The notes: generated by a model from the letters alone, not told the origin. A stretch of 64,000 nucleotides of DNA from SIG299 sp045531955 (GCA_045531955.1 JAZSFC010000001.1:62001-126000), one strand, 5' to 3'. Shown: positions 7,666 to 16,506, numbered from the stretch's first letter. Made by a program: numbers and translations.

Positions 7666-9213
7666 ATGGCACAAATTGAAATAAAAGATATGACATTTTA
7701 TTATGATGATTTTTATCATCCGGTATTTGAACATTTAAACGTAAATTTAGACACTGATTGGAAAATGGCGCTTGTGGGAAGAAACGGCCGGGGAAAAAGC
7801 ACGCTGTTAAAGCTGCTTTCAGGAAGTCTGACGCCTTCCTCCGGGGAAATAAAGCGAAGCGGTACCGTGTCTTATTTTCCGTATTTTTACGATGCGTCTT
7901 TTACTAAGGCGATGGATGTGGTGAAGGAATGCATTGGCGGACTTCGGACACTGGAACTAAAGTTACAAGAGTATGAGGAATGCTTCGAAGAAACTTACTA
8001 TGAAGTTCTAAACCAATACCTCGAACTGGACGGTTACTCCATGGAAAGCAGCATTTGCAAAGAACTATCTCAAATGGGACTTTCCGAGGCTCTTTTGGAA
8101 CAGGACTTTAATACGTTGTCCGGTGGGGAGCAGACCTGCATGTTGATTATTGCGTTGTTCCTCCGAAAAGATACCTTTGTGCTTTTGGATGAACCCACCA
8201 ACCATCTGGATGTGGGAAAGAAAGAGCATTTGAAGGAATATCTGAAAAAGAAGAAGGGGTATATCATCGCTTCCCACGATACGGAGTTTTTGGATGCGGT
8301 GTGCGACCACATTCTTGCCATTAACAAGGCGGACATTTCCATAGAGCAGGGCAGTTATTCCACCTGGCGTAACAACATGGAGCTGAAGGAGCAGTTTGAA
8401 CTGAGAACAAGAGAAAAGCTGGAGCGCGAAATCAGTCAGTTGGAGCGGCAGTCCAAGCAGACCCGAGCCTGGTCCAATATCGGCAATAAGCAGAAATACC
8501 CTTTTGCAGGCCATTTTAGGACCAACGGAACACGTGCCTATATGCGGCAGGCCAAGGCGGCAGAGCAGCACATTCAGGACAATTTGGCAGAGAAAAAACA
8601 GTTGCTCCGAAACATGGAGGAAGAACGGAAATTACATATTACCCAGGAGAAGCCGCAACAGGACTGTCTCCTTATGGCAGACCATGTGAACTTTTGCTAT
8701 GAAGGAGCGTCCACACCTGTACTGGAGGATGTAACCTTACACATTTATCCGGGAGATAAAATCTGGCTGCGGGGGAAAAACGGTGCCGGAAAAACAACGT
8801 TATTAAAACTGTTGGCCGGAAAACTTTCATCAAAAGGAATCAGGAGAAGGGGTGGAATATCGATTGCCTACATCACCCAGGAGCCAACAGAACGAAGCGG
8901 TGATGTAAAAGCGGGTATTCAGGCAGATTACCGCAGATTCAAGGAACTTTGCATGCTCTTTGATGTACCGTCGGATTTTGAGCGTCGTCCGTTGGAGACT
9001 TTAAGCAGTGGGGAATTAAAGAAAGTAGACATTGCAAGAACTTTGGCAGAGCATCATCAGATTCTGTTTTTGGATGAGCCCCTAAACTATATGGATGTGC
9101 AGTTTAAAGCCCAGCTGGAGGAGGCTTTGTCCGGTGAAGAACTGACGCTGGTGTTTGTGGAGCACAACGAGGAGTTTGGAGAGCGGGTGGCAAACCGGGT
9201 AATTGAGCTGTAG
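7666..9213 (+). CDS. ABC-F ribosomal protection protein, Lsa/Vga-like
   Basis: 515 residues and no membrane segments. Two ATPase cassettes are joined by a linker. The first has Walker A GRNGRGKSTLL (about 38), signature LSGGEQ (about 151) and Walker B FVLLDEPTNHLD. The linker (about 225-335) has NNMELKEQFELRTREKLERE and the charged arm KQTRAWSNIGNKQK typical of Lsa/Vga-group antibiotic resistance ABC-Fs. The second cassette has GKNGAGKTTLL (about 369), LSSGELKKVDIA and ILFLDEPLNYMD. Such proteins bind the ribosomal E site and eject lincosamides, streptogramin A or pleuromutilins. Start taken at ATG 7666, 5 nt after GGAGA; an ATG at 7654 in frame has no ribosome site. The inducible-type leader supports a resistance role. 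Confidence 0.85.
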   Translation: MAQIEIKDMTFYYDDFYHPVFEHLNVNLDTDWKMALVGRNGRGKSTLLKLLSGSLTPSSGEIKRSGTVSYFPYFYDASFTKAMDVVKECIGGLRTLELKLQEYEECFEETYYEVLNQYLELDGYSMESSICKELSQMGLSEALLEQDFNTLSGGEQTCMLIIALFLRKDTFVLLDEPTNHLDVGKKEHLKEYLKKKKGYIIASHDTEFLDAVCDHILAINKADISIEQGSYSTWRNNMELKEQFELRTREKLEREISQLERQSKQTRAWSNIGNKQKYPFAGHFRTNGTRAYMRQAKAAEQHIQDNLAEKKQLLRNMEEERKLHITQEKPQQDCLLMADHVNFCYEGASTPVLEDVTLHIYPGDKIWLRGKNGAGKTTLLKLLAGKLSSKGIRRRGGISIAYITQEPTERSGDVKAGIQADYRRFKELCMLFDVPSDFERRPLETLSSGELKKVDIARTLAEHHQILFLDEPLNYMDVQFKAQLEEALSGEELTLVFVEHNEEFGERVANRVIEL

Positions 9214-9264
9214 TTTTTCGGGATAATTCAACCTACAGTTTCATAAAGGCCAACGGAGCCTCCA

Positions 9265-9293
9265 TTGTGCCTTGTCTTAAAATCTGTTATAGT
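9265..9293 (+). promoter_or_regulatory. promoter of the HTH-OPRT gene
   Basis: TTGTGC (9265-9270), 17 bp, TATAGT (9288-9293). Confidence 0.65.
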
Positions 9294-9300
9294 AAATGCG

Positions 9301-9312
9301 TAAGGCGCCTTA
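9301..9312. promoter_or_regulatory. 12-bp palindrome, candidate operator of the HTH-OPRT protein
   Basis: TAAGGCGCCTTA is a perfect palindrome 7 bp after the -10 box, covering the expected transcription start. Its position would allow repression by the gene product, whose N-terminus is an HTH domain. Confidence 0.5.
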
Positions 9313-9339
9313 ACATCAAACAAAGCGAGGAAATACCAT

Positions 9340-10125
9340 ATGACAATCGGAACCAATATTAAGAGATTACGTGTGAACAAGGGAGTTACCCAGGAACAGC
9401 TTGGCGAGGCACTTGGCGTGTCCGGACAGGCGGTCAGTAAGTGGGAAAACGAATCTGCGCTGCCGGATATCATGTTTTTGCCAAAGATGGCGGAGTACTT
9501 CGGAATCAGCATTGACGAGCTGATGGGATATAAACTGAATGCACTCACTTATAAAGAGCAGTTTGTAAAGTTTATGCTTGGTAACGGCATCTTAAAGATC
9601 GGTGAGTTCGAGTTAAAGCACGGACAGAAAAAGAACTACTATCTGGATACAGAAAAGTTCACATCCAATGCGCAGATAGCAAAAATCGGCGAGTATTTTG
9701 CAGACTGCATCAGGGAAAACAATCTGGACTTTGATGTGCTGATGGGGCTTGCCTATCACGGAATTGCTTTTTCCACAGCCACTGCCTGTGCATTGTTCAA
9801 CAAATATGGTGTTACGGTGGATTACTGCTTCGACCGGAAGGTGGCGGACAGCAAAGGTCGTATGATATGCGGTCACACCTTAAAGGATGGGGATAAAGTA
9901 GTGTTGGTGGATGACCTGATGAGCACCGGGCTTACCATTTGCGAGCGGATTGACCGCCTGAAAGAACAGGCAGACATTGAGGTGGAGGCTTTGGTAGTAA
10001 TTGCCGACTTGACCAATGAGGAGGCAAGAGCAAAAGGACTTGGCACCGCCATGATAGAAGAAAAGTATGGGACCAAGGTGTACTCGATTATTACTGCGAA
10101 GGATATTGAACGGGTAATAAAATAA
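9340..10125 (+). CDS. XRE HTH domain fused to orotate phosphoribosyltransferase-like domain
   Basis: 261 residues. Residues 1-62 are a Cro/C1-type HTH (IKRLRVNKGVTQEQLGEALG...AVSKWENESALP). Residues about 70-261 are a type I phosphoribosyltransferase: IGEFELKHGQKKNYYLDTEKF corresponds to the 'F.LKSG..SPYF.' strand of PyrE, and KVVLVDDLMSTGLT (about 187-199) is the PRPP-binding loop. The catalytic-loop equivalent may be FDRKVADSKGRM. OPRT makes OMP from orotate and PRPP. The fusion suggests a regulator that senses PRPP, orotate or a nucleotide, as PurR uses a PRTase domain in Bacillus, or a self-regulating enzyme; which one is not decided by sequence. ATG 9340 follows GAGGAAA. No other pyr genes are adjacent. 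Confidence 0.85.
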   Translation: MTIGTNIKRLRVNKGVTQEQLGEALGVSGQAVSKWENESALPDIMFLPKMAEYFGISIDELMGYKLNALTYKEQFVKFMLGNGILKIGEFELKHGQKKNYYLDTEKFTSNAQIAKIGEYFADCIRENNLDFDVLMGLAYHGIAFSTATACALFNKYGVTVDYCFDRKVADSKGRMICGHTLKDGDKVVLVDDLMSTGLTICERIDRLKEQADIEVEALVVIADLTNEEARAKGLGTAMIEEKYGTKVYSIITAKDIERVIK

Positions 10126-10129
10126 CGGA

Positions 10130-10175
10130 AACGCCTCTCCACGTCAGGAATTTTCCTGCATGGAGGGGCGTTATT
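10130..10175. terminator. bidirectional intrinsic terminator
   Basis: AACGCCTCTCCA ... TGGAGGGGCGTT with an inner TCAGGAA/TTCCTG hairpin, between the convergent HTH-OPRT and alpha-galacturonidase genes. Confidence 0.85.
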
Positions 10176-10184
10176 AATAATTAA

Positions 10185-11576
10185 CTAAAACCAACCTTCC
10201 GGTAACCACTGGCGCTGGTTTTCCAACATATCGTTAAACAGTGCTTCTCCGTCTGCAGGAGTGATGGCTCCCATCTGAGGGTCGTTCATAAATGTGGAAA
10301 GACCCAGCTTGCGGTCGCAGGTCAGCGCGGCGCGCAGTGTGTTTTCCTGATTTTGTACGTGACGGGAAATCAGAGGCAGGATATTTTCCGGAATCTTTCC
10401 GGCATGTACCGGCTCGATGCGGTCGTAGCCAAACAGGGCATTGGTTTCTACTACAACGCCAAGAGGCAGGTTTTCAATTTGTCCGCGGTTTGGAACATTC
10501 ACGTTGCTGACTAAATCGCCGAGGCCAAGAAGTGCCTTAATGAGTAAGTGTCCTTCTTCGCCGGAACCTTTTAATGTAATCGGTTCTGCACCGGAGATAA
10601 GGTCATCGGAGCGTTTTAGGCGTTCTTTCAAATCGTTTTCACGCCAGTCTACCGTAGTTAAACCAAACTGCCATTCTTTTACAGTTTCCGGAGTTTTGGT
10701 ATACCATGGTGGCATGAATTCTGCCAGATGACGGTCGCCGGCTGCGGCGATGGCACCATAGCGGTTGAACAGGTCAAACTTCACGCGCTGTGCACATTCA
10801 AAGGAGTTGTTCATCCAGTTTTCGTCCTTGCCCTTGGAATAGCCACCGGCACATTTTTTTGCAAATTCCGCATAGAGAGGGAATAAGTCCATGCCCTTCC
10901 AGGTAGCACGGGTCAGCCAGGTAAAATGATTGATACCCACAACGGTGGTATAGATGTCCTGACGTTTTACATTTTCGTCGATGCCCAGTTCCTTCAGCAT
11001 AGTGCAAAGCAGATGCTGTGTGCCGAATACTTCGTGGCAGCAGCCAAAAGCTTTGATTTCAGGGAATACTTCATATAAAGTGCGGATGCACATGGTCATT
11101 GGGTTGGTATAGTTGATAACCCAGGCATTTGGAGCATAGTCGCGGATGGCTTCACCGATTTCCACAAACATCGGGATGGTACGCATGGCGCGCATAAAGC
11201 CGCCCGGCCCAACCGTGTCACCTACCGGCTGCCAAATGCCTAACCGCTCCGGAACGTGTACGTCAGAACGCATTTCCTGAAAGGTGGCAGGCAGAATGGA
11301 AATAATAACAAAATCTGCGCCGGTCAAAGCTTCTTTAAGGCTTTCGGATACTTCGAAATCCCAGTGGGATTTGGCATCCGGGTGTGCAGAAATTTTTTCG
11401 CCGATGATTTTATTGCGTTGTGCGGCTTCACGGTCGATGTCGTAGAGACGGACTGTACCGGAAATTTGTTCGTCACAGGCAATGTCGGTCATAAAACCCC
11501 AGGCCCAGCCGCGGGAGCCTCCGCCGATGTAAGCTACGGTTAAACCGGAAACCCGGTCACTGTGATGTTGTATCAT
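10185..11576 (-). CDS. lplD: alpha-galacturonidase, glycoside hydrolase family 4 (LplD-like)
   Basis: 463 residues. GH4 enzymes use NAD+, a divalent metal and a redox-elimination mechanism. The Rossmann start VAYIGGGSRGWAWGFMTDIA (14-33), VGDTVGPGGFMRAMRTIPMF, the metal-binding FGCCHEVFGTQ (near residue 176) and VGINHFTWL (near 217) are all present. The overall sequence closely follows Bacillus LplD, characterised as an alpha-galacturonidase (EC 3.2.1.67), rather than MelA or the 6-phospho-glucosidases. The product would remove galacturonic acid from pectin fragments in the cytoplasm. Start ATG 11576 follows AGGAGGAATG. It lies 27 bp behind the RACo-like gene on the same strand, so probably in one transcript. 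Confidence 0.88.
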   Translation of the reverse strand: MIQHHSDRVSGLTVAYIGGGSRGWAWGFMTDIACDEQISGTVRLYDIDREAAQRNKIIGEKISAHPDAKSHWDFEVSESLKEALTGADFVIISILPATFQEMRSDVHVPERLGIWQPVGDTVGPGGFMRAMRTIPMFVEIGEAIRDYAPNAWVINYTNPMTMCIRTLYEVFPEIKAFGCCHEVFGTQHLLCTMLKELGIDENVKRQDIYTTVVGINHFTWLTRATWKGMDLFPLYAEFAKKCAGGYSKGKDENWMNNSFECAQRVKFDLFNRYGAIAAAGDRHLAEFMPPWYTKTPETVKEWQFGLTTVDWRENDLKERLKRSDDLISGAEPITLKGSGEEGHLLIKALLGLGDLVSNVNVPNRGQIENLPLGVVVETNALFGYDRIEPVHAGKIPENILPLISRHVQNQENTLRAALTCDRKLGLSTFMNDPQMGAITPADGEALFNDMLENQRQWLPEGWF

Positions 11577-11603
11577 GTTTCATTCCTCCTGGTTTATAAA
11601 GTT

Positions 11604-13058
11604 TTAAAAGGATAGTTCCCCAATATAATTTTTGCTAAAAGCCGGATTGTCGGGAAGAGAAAGGTAATCCGCTTTTCCTGCAATCGTCTGTGCAGTACCC
11701 TTTAAAGAGTCATCGGTGAGCATGGAAGCGGCACCCTTTAATGCGGCATTTCCGAGAATGCGTACTTTGTTACGGAAAGATGCCGGAAACAGACCGATTC
11801 GTACAGCGGAATCCAAATCTAAGTGCTTTCCGAAGCCGCCCGCTAAGTAAAATACAGAAATTTCATCTTCGGAGGTTTTTGTCACCTCTAAAAGAGTGCG
11901 GATACCGGCGGCGATGGCAGCTTTTGCCAGTTGGACGTTACGGATGTCCTGCCGGTTGATAGAGATTCCTTCGCAAAGAAGAAGTTCTTCCGGTTCCATG
12001 GCACCGGTTTCATCTACCGTACCATTTTCTAAGAGACAGGCAATGGTATCGATAACTCCTGAGCCGCATAAGCCGATGGGAGTTGTGTTGCCAATGGTGG
12101 TTACGGAAAAGGAATCGTTTTGTAAAGTCACCTTTTCAATGGCGCCGGTTACACTTTGACAGCCGTAGGAAATACCTGCACCTTCAAATACAGGACCGGC
12201 TGCGGTGGAAGTCACATATAAGGTTCCGTTCTTCCAAAGGGCAATTTCTCCGTTAGTACCGATATCGCAAAGCAGTGCGGTTCCGGTGCTGTTACACATT
12301 CCGCCGGCCAGTACAGCGCAGGTAATGTCGGCGCCTACAAAGGCATGCATGCAGGGTGGCAGGTAAGCAGGCTTTCCAAGGAAAGAAATTTCTTCGCCAA
12401 AGAAATGGTCTGCCATATATGGTGCTGTGGCAAAGCTCTGCGGATTTCTGCCGCAGAACAGGTAGAGCATGGTGGTGTTGCCGGTGAGACACCATGTATC
12501 AATCCGGTCAAAATAGCCGGTATCTTTAGCCAGTGTACAGATGCCGGAAATCAGCATATCCTGCATTCTTGTTAGCTTTCCATTTACAGCGGCGTCAATT
12601 CTGCCCATGACATCTGCAGATATCACCGATTGCGGATTTAACATGGTCTTAGTTGCAAGACAGTTGCCGGTGGTAAGGTCATAGACTGACAATGCAATGG
12701 TGGTGGTACCGATATCTACGGCAGCCCCAATTCTATATTCAAAGTTTTCTATAGGTTTTATATTTTCTTCAAAACCTTCTGCTATTAGAGAAGAATCATT
12801 TTGTTCTTTTAGGGTTACGATGGCATCGCCATACAATCTGGTACGACAGGATAATCTGCAACCTGCAGAACGTTCTGTTTCATCCGGCAGGGAAACGCAT
12901 CCGATAACGTTGACAGTACATTTTCCGCATGTTCCTGCACCGCCGCAAGGGTGTGCCATGGAGATGCCGGCACGCTCCAGTACCTGCTGTACGGTTGGAG
13001 TGCCTTCAAACGCAATATTCTGTTTTCCTGTAGCAGTAAAAACGGTTAATGTACCCAT
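11604..13058 (-). CDS. 2Fe-2S ferredoxin / ASKHA domain protein (RACo-like, DUF4445)
   Basis: 484 residues. Residues 1-80 form a plant-type 2Fe-2S ferredoxin with PCGGAGTCGKC (Cys38, Cys44, Cys47) and a fourth Cys near 71. From about 107 a DUF4445/ASKHA ATPase follows, with GAAVDIGTTTIALSVYDL (phosphate-1 loop), LCDIGTNGEIALW (phosphate-2) and FYLAGGFGKHLD near the C-terminus. RACo proteins use ATP to reductively reactivate corrinoid proteins from the inactive Co(II) state, in methyltransferase and demethylase systems. It is somewhat shorter than typical RACo (about 600), lacking most of the linker. No corrinoid protein or methyltransferase is in the window. Start ATG 13058 follows GGAGAATTC. 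Confidence 0.8.
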   Translation of the reverse strand: MGTLTVFTATGKQNIAFEGTPTVQQVLERAGISMAHPCGGAGTCGKCTVNVIGCVSLPDETERSAGCRLSCRTRLYGDAIVTLKEQNDSSLIAEGFEENIKPIENFEYRIGAAVDIGTTTIALSVYDLTTGNCLATKTMLNPQSVISADVMGRIDAAVNGKLTRMQDMLISGICTLAKDTGYFDRIDTWCLTGNTTMLYLFCGRNPQSFATAPYMADHFFGEEISFLGKPAYLPPCMHAFVGADITCAVLAGGMCNSTGTALLCDIGTNGEIALWKNGTLYVTSTAAGPVFEGAGISYGCQSVTGAIEKVTLQNDSFSVTTIGNTTPIGLCGSGVIDTIACLLENGTVDETGAMEPEELLLCEGISINRQDIRNVQLAKAAIAAGIRTLLEVTKTSEDEISVFYLAGGFGKHLDLDSAVRIGLFPASFRNKVRILGNAALKGAASMLTDDSLKGTAQTIAGKADYLSLPDNPAFSKNYIGELSF

Positions 13059-13196
13059 GAATTCTCCGTATTAAACAGTGATTTTTTTGTTGCGAACAAA
13101 GTTTTCTTATGTCATAATAATAACATCAGTAAGAGCAGCTTGCAAGGTTGCGTTTTGTTTTTTTGAACAAGATTGGTGCAGAAAAGAGGTACGGTT

Positions 13197-13775
13197 ATGG
13201 AAAAGAGAGCGATTCCTGTTGCCGGCGAGTTTTACCGGCATTTTAAAGGCAATTTATATCAGATTATCGGTGTGGCAAAGCATTCCGAAACCATGGAGCC
13301 GATGGTGGTGTATCAGGCATTGTACGGTGATTATTGCTTATACACCAGACCTTTGGAGATGTTTTTGAGTCCGGTGGATAAAGAAAAATATCCGGATGCA
13401 GTGCAGGAGTACCGGTTTGAGAAGTGTGTGCCGGGTTCCTCAGAAGAGAAGGCTGTGTCGGTAATCAAAGAATCGGAAAAAGTACAGGAAACCGCTCCTG
13501 TAGTGGAACCACAGAAGATAGAAGCAGCAGAGGAAACCGGCGACGAAGAATCTGTGCGTCCGGAAATTTTGCGTTTTTTGGACGCAGAGGATGCGCAGGC
13601 AAAGTTAAAGGTACTGCGGGAGCTCCGTATGGATTTAGATGAAAGCCTGATGACAACCATTGAGCTTTCTTTGGATTTACTTCCGGATGATAAAGAATCT
13701 TTAGAGCGCAGATATGATTTTGTGGAACGCACCCTGGAACAGCGTATCCGTTTTGAAGGAAGCAGGTTGCGATAA
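13197..13775 (+). CDS. DUF1653 domain protein with acidic extension
   Basis: 192 residues. The N-terminal 70 residues match DUF1653: GEFYRHFKGNLYQIIGVAKHSET...MVVYQALYGDYCLYTRPLEMF. A low-complexity Glu/Pro-rich linker follows (about 85-120), then a helical C-terminal domain (LRFLDAEDAQAKLKVLRELR...LEQRIRFEGSRLR) seen in clostridial homologues. No enzymatic motif is known. ATG 13197 has AGAGGT 8 bp upstream; a TTG at 13173 lacks a ribosome site. It is divergent from the RACo-lplD unit. Confidence 0.75.
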   Translation: MEKRAIPVAGEFYRHFKGNLYQIIGVAKHSETMEPMVVYQALYGDYCLYTRPLEMFLSPVDKEKYPDAVQEYRFEKCVPGSSEEKAVSVIKESEKVQETAPVVEPQKIEAAEETGDEESVRPEILRFLDAEDAQAKLKVLRELRMDLDESLMTTIELSLDLLPDDKESLERRYDFVERTLEQRIRFEGSRLR

Positions 13776-13799
13776 TAAAATATTGAATTAGAAATAAAA

Positions 13800-13818
13800 T
13801 TTATCGTAAAACGATAAA
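13800..13818. promoter_or_regulatory. inverted repeat, candidate XRE operator
   Basis: TTTATCGT-AAA-ACGATAAA, perfect 8-bp arms, ending 6 bp before the -35 box of the DUF2975-XRE promoter. It is a likely site for the XRE protein encoded at 14387-14605. Confidence 0.6.
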
Positions 13819-13824
13819 AATATA

Positions 13825-13853
13825 TTGACAAACAAAATACATAATGTTATGAT
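13825..13853 (+). promoter_or_regulatory. promoter of the DUF2975-XRE operon
   Basis: TTGACA (13825-13830), 17 bp, TATGAT (13848-13853). Confidence 0.85.
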
Positions 13854-13891
13854 ACCTCCAGAAACAGAATTTGTTATGGAGGTATTTTTTT

Positions 13892-14371
13892 ATGAGCCAG
13901 AAAAGTATTGCAATGATGTTAAAAGTATTTTGTGTAGTAGTAGCGGTTGTGGGAGCTTTTTTCTTCTTCGTTTATGCACCGCTCTTTGTGGAGGAATTGG
14001 CAATTATGTATCCGGAAGCAGCATATTTAAAATGGCCGGGGCTGGTGGGAATTTGCGTAATTGCAGTGTTGTGCTATTTGGTTCTGGGAATTTTCTGGAG
14101 CATTTGCATAAGAATCGGCGAAGATAACAGCTTCTGCAATGAAAATGCGGACGGTATGAAGCGTATGGGACTTCTTTCCTTCGGAGTTGGCGTATTGCTT
14201 ACGGGCGCTATGATTTTCCTAGGCTTTCAGGGCTTCTTAGGAATAGCATATTTTATTGTTTATTTTCTGCTGATGTGCGTGGTATGCGGTGTTGGTGTTC
14301 TGTGCCTGGCACTTTCTGCACTAATCCGCAGAGCTGCCCAGTTAAAGGAAGAAAACGATTTGACCATCTAA
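13892..14371 (+). CDS. DUF2975 family membrane protein
   Basis: 159 residues with four membrane segments (about residues 9-31, 47-70, 95-115, 121-146). The layout, with a periplasmic-side loop after TM1 and the FWSICIRIGEDNSFCNENADGMK cytoplasmic loop, is that of DUF2975 proteins, which are nearly always encoded next to a small YozG-type XRE regulator, as here (15 bp gap). Start ATG 13892 follows GGAGGT at 13878-13883; longer frames run into the promoter. Function unknown; the pair probably forms a membrane-linked regulatory switch. Confidence 0.8.
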   Translation: MSQKSIAMMLKVFCVVVAVVGAFFFFVYAPLFVEELAIMYPEAAYLKWPGLVGICVIAVLCYLVLGIFWSICIRIGEDNSFCNENADGMKRMGLLSFGVGVLLTGAMIFLGFQGFLGIAYFIVYFLLMCVVCGVGVLCLALSALIRRAAQLKEENDLTI

Positions 14372-14386
14372 GAGGAGGAAAAGCGA

Positions 14387-14605
14387 ATGATTATCATTAA
14401 CATAGATGTAATGCTTGCCAAGCGGAAGATGAGTGTAACGGAACTTTCTAACCGGGTGGGAATTACCATGGCAAATATGTCGATTCTGAAAAACGGAAAG
14501 GCAAAAGCTATCAAGTTGGAAACCTTAAGTAAAATATGTGAGGTACTGCAGTGTCAGCCGGGTGATGTGTTGGAATATGTTCCCGGAGAAACGGAGGAAG
14601 AATGA
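14387..14605 (+). CDS. small XRE/YozG-family transcriptional regulator
   Basis: 72 residues forming one Cro/C1-type HTH: MLAKRKMSVTELSNRVGITMANMSILKNGKAKAIKLETLSKICEVLQCQPGDVLEY. The partner membrane gene lies directly upstream and the next gene overlaps its stop (ATGA). It presumably binds the inverted repeat at 13800-13818 and regulates the operon. Confidence 0.88.
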   Translation: MIIINIDVMLAKRKMSVTELSNRVGITMANMSILKNGKAKAIKLETLSKICEVLQCQPGDVLEYVPGETEEE

Positions 14606-15027
14606 GTAAGAGAATAAAGATTAGCTTTGGAATCTTTCTGAGTATTTTGCTTCTGTCCTTATTAAGCATTTATGGCATTCCTAAGCTTCGGGTTACCCTT
14701 TTTGTGAATATGTATCACGAATTGATAGAAGAGAATTTGATGGCAAACAATGGTGTGCCTGCGGATGAGGCGGTTTTATTTGGCTATCAGTATGTGAATA
14801 GTTGGAAAGGCTCACATCCTATGACAGAATTTGTGATTATGACATACGGAGATACGTATTACGGATGTTATTATTCACCGGATGACGTACCTTTAGCATT
14901 TCAGAATACAGAAGTGAATTTGGTGCAGGTAGGCAAGAATCGTTGGGAATGGACTGCTGAAGGAGATAATCACGGCATGACATCAAAAATAAGAGGAAAG
15001 TGGTATTTTTTCAAAGCGTCCTTTTAG
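14602..15027 (+). CDS. hypothetical membrane-anchored protein
   Basis: 141 residues. One N-terminal hydrophobic segment (about 7-26) without a lipobox, then a soluble domain of about 110 residues with conserved-looking aromatic patches (GYQYVNSWKGSHPMTEF, TYYGCYYSPDDVPLAF, KIRGKWYFFKASF). I do not recognise the family. The start overlaps the XRE stop by 4 bp (ATGA), so it is translationally coupled to the DUF2975-XRE pair and probably under the same control. Confidence 0.7.
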   Translation: MSKRIKISFGIFLSILLLSLLSIYGIPKLRVTLFVNMYHELIEENLMANNGVPADEAVLFGYQYVNSWKGSHPMTEFVIMTYGDTYYGCYYSPDDVPLAFQNTEVNLVQVGKNRWEWTAEGDNHGMTSKIRGKWYFFKASF

Positions 15028-15060
15028 GTCATGTAGTCTTAGTAAGGGAGAACGTAGTAT

Positions 15061-16506
15061 ATGGAGAATAAAGAATTAGAAACTTATTTGGAAGAGCCGG
15101 TAGGAAAAGTGAATAAGGAAAGTAAAACCATCCGCGAAAACTTCCAAATCTTTGGTGTGGCGACCTTTTTGTTTGCCTGTGTTTATTCCTTTTGCATGTA
15201 TAAAAACGATGCGGGAATTACGTATCTGTTTCTGGTGGCAGCGGGTTTATATTATGTGAAATATTGCGGGAAACAGTTCGGATTTGCGGCAAAAAAAGGA
15301 ACCCTGTTTTATGTAATCTGCATCCTGTTACTGGGAATTTCCACGTTCTGCACCGATGATGCCAGAATCATTTTCTTTAATAAGACCGGCGTGTTTTTGC
15401 TGATGATTTCCATGGTATTATTTAACGTGTTTGAAACAAAAAGCTGGGGACTCGGTAAATATGTAGTTACCATTATTCAAAGTGTTTTGTGGTCCTGGGG
15501 GGAGTGGGTACGTCCCTTTGGAGATGCAAAATATTATTGTAAAAATAAGCTGGGCAGCAAAGGAAAGACAATACTTTACGCTGCTGTCAGTGTGGCGGTA
15601 TCTGTGCCGGTGGTGGCGGTTGTACTTAACCTGCTTATGAGTGCGGATGTTCTTTTCGGCGACATGGCACAACGGGTGCTGGAAAGCTTGAATTTAAAGA
15701 ATATCATTGGTGTTTTGGCATTGACTGTCTTGGTGTTCTTTGCGGTGTATGGTTTTCTTTCTTATGTAGTAAAGGGAGATATAAACGAGGAAGTAATTGA
15801 AGGGAAAAAGGCAGAACCCATTCTTGCTATTCCGATGGCAGGTATTCTTACGGCACTTTATCTGGTATTCAGCGTGGTGCAGATTGGCGGTTTGTTCCTC
15901 GGCAAAATGACATTGCCAAAAGGTTATACCTATGCCATGTACGCCAGAGAAGGTTTTTTCCAGCTGCTGGCGGTCAGCATTTTTAACTTACTTTTAGTGC
16001 TGGCGGGAATACAATTTTTTAAGAAAAATAAGATTTTAACTGTTTTGCTCACGTTGATGTCCCTTTGTACCTTTATCATGATTGCATCCAGTGCCATGCG
16101 AATGGTTCTGTATATCAAAACCTATCACCTGACATTTTTACGGATTCTGGTTCTGTGGGGGCTTATGGTGCTTGCAATCTTGTTTGCAGGGGTGATTACT
16201 ACATTGTACAACAAACAGTTTTCCCTGTTCCGATATAGTGTGGTGGTAGTAACGGTTTGCTATCTGGGATTATCCTTTGCGCATCCGGATTATTGGATTG
16301 CAAAATACAATGTATCCCATCAAAACAAAGTAATTGCTATGGATGCAGGGTATCTTCGGGATTTAAGTGCCGATGCGGCTCCGGTTCTGGTACCATATTT
16401 CGGCATTGAAAAGGTGGAATATCAATGGGATACCGAGGACGCAGCTTCCCTGCGGAAGTTTAATGTATCCAGATTTGTGGCAAAGCAGCTGGTAGAGAAA
16501 CAATAG
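15061..16506 (+). CDS. polytopic membrane protein, DUF4173/DUF4153 family
   Basis: 481 residues with about 12 hydrophobic segments and a C-terminal soluble tail of about 60 residues (YNVSHQNKVIAMDAGYLRDLSADAAPVLVPYF). The 'NV...DAGYL..LS.DA.P.L' tail is typical of the DUF4173/DUF4153 family. Function unknown. It lies 33 bp after the previous gene and is likely the last gene of the DUF2975-XRE operon. A strong hairpin follows. Confidence 0.75.
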   Translation: MENKELETYLEEPVGKVNKESKTIRENFQIFGVATFLFACVYSFCMYKNDAGITYLFLVAAGLYYVKYCGKQFGFAAKKGTLFYVICILLLGISTFCTDDARIIFFNKTGVFLLMISMVLFNVFETKSWGLGKYVVTIIQSVLWSWGEWVRPFGDAKYYCKNKLGSKGKTILYAAVSVAVSVPVVAVVLNLLMSADVLFGDMAQRVLESLNLKNIIGVLALTVLVFFAVYGFLSYVVKGDINEEVIEGKKAEPILAIPMAGILTALYLVFSVVQIGGLFLGKMTLPKGYTYAMYAREGFFQLLAVSIFNLLLVLAGIQFFKKNKILTVLLTLMSLCTFIMIASSAMRMVLYIKTYHLTFLRILVLWGLMVLAILFAGVITTLYNKQFSLFRYSVVVVTVCYLGLSFAHPDYWIAKYNVSHQNKVIAMDAGYLRDLSADAAPVLVPYFGIEKVEYQWDTEDAASLRKFNVSRFVAKQLVEKQ

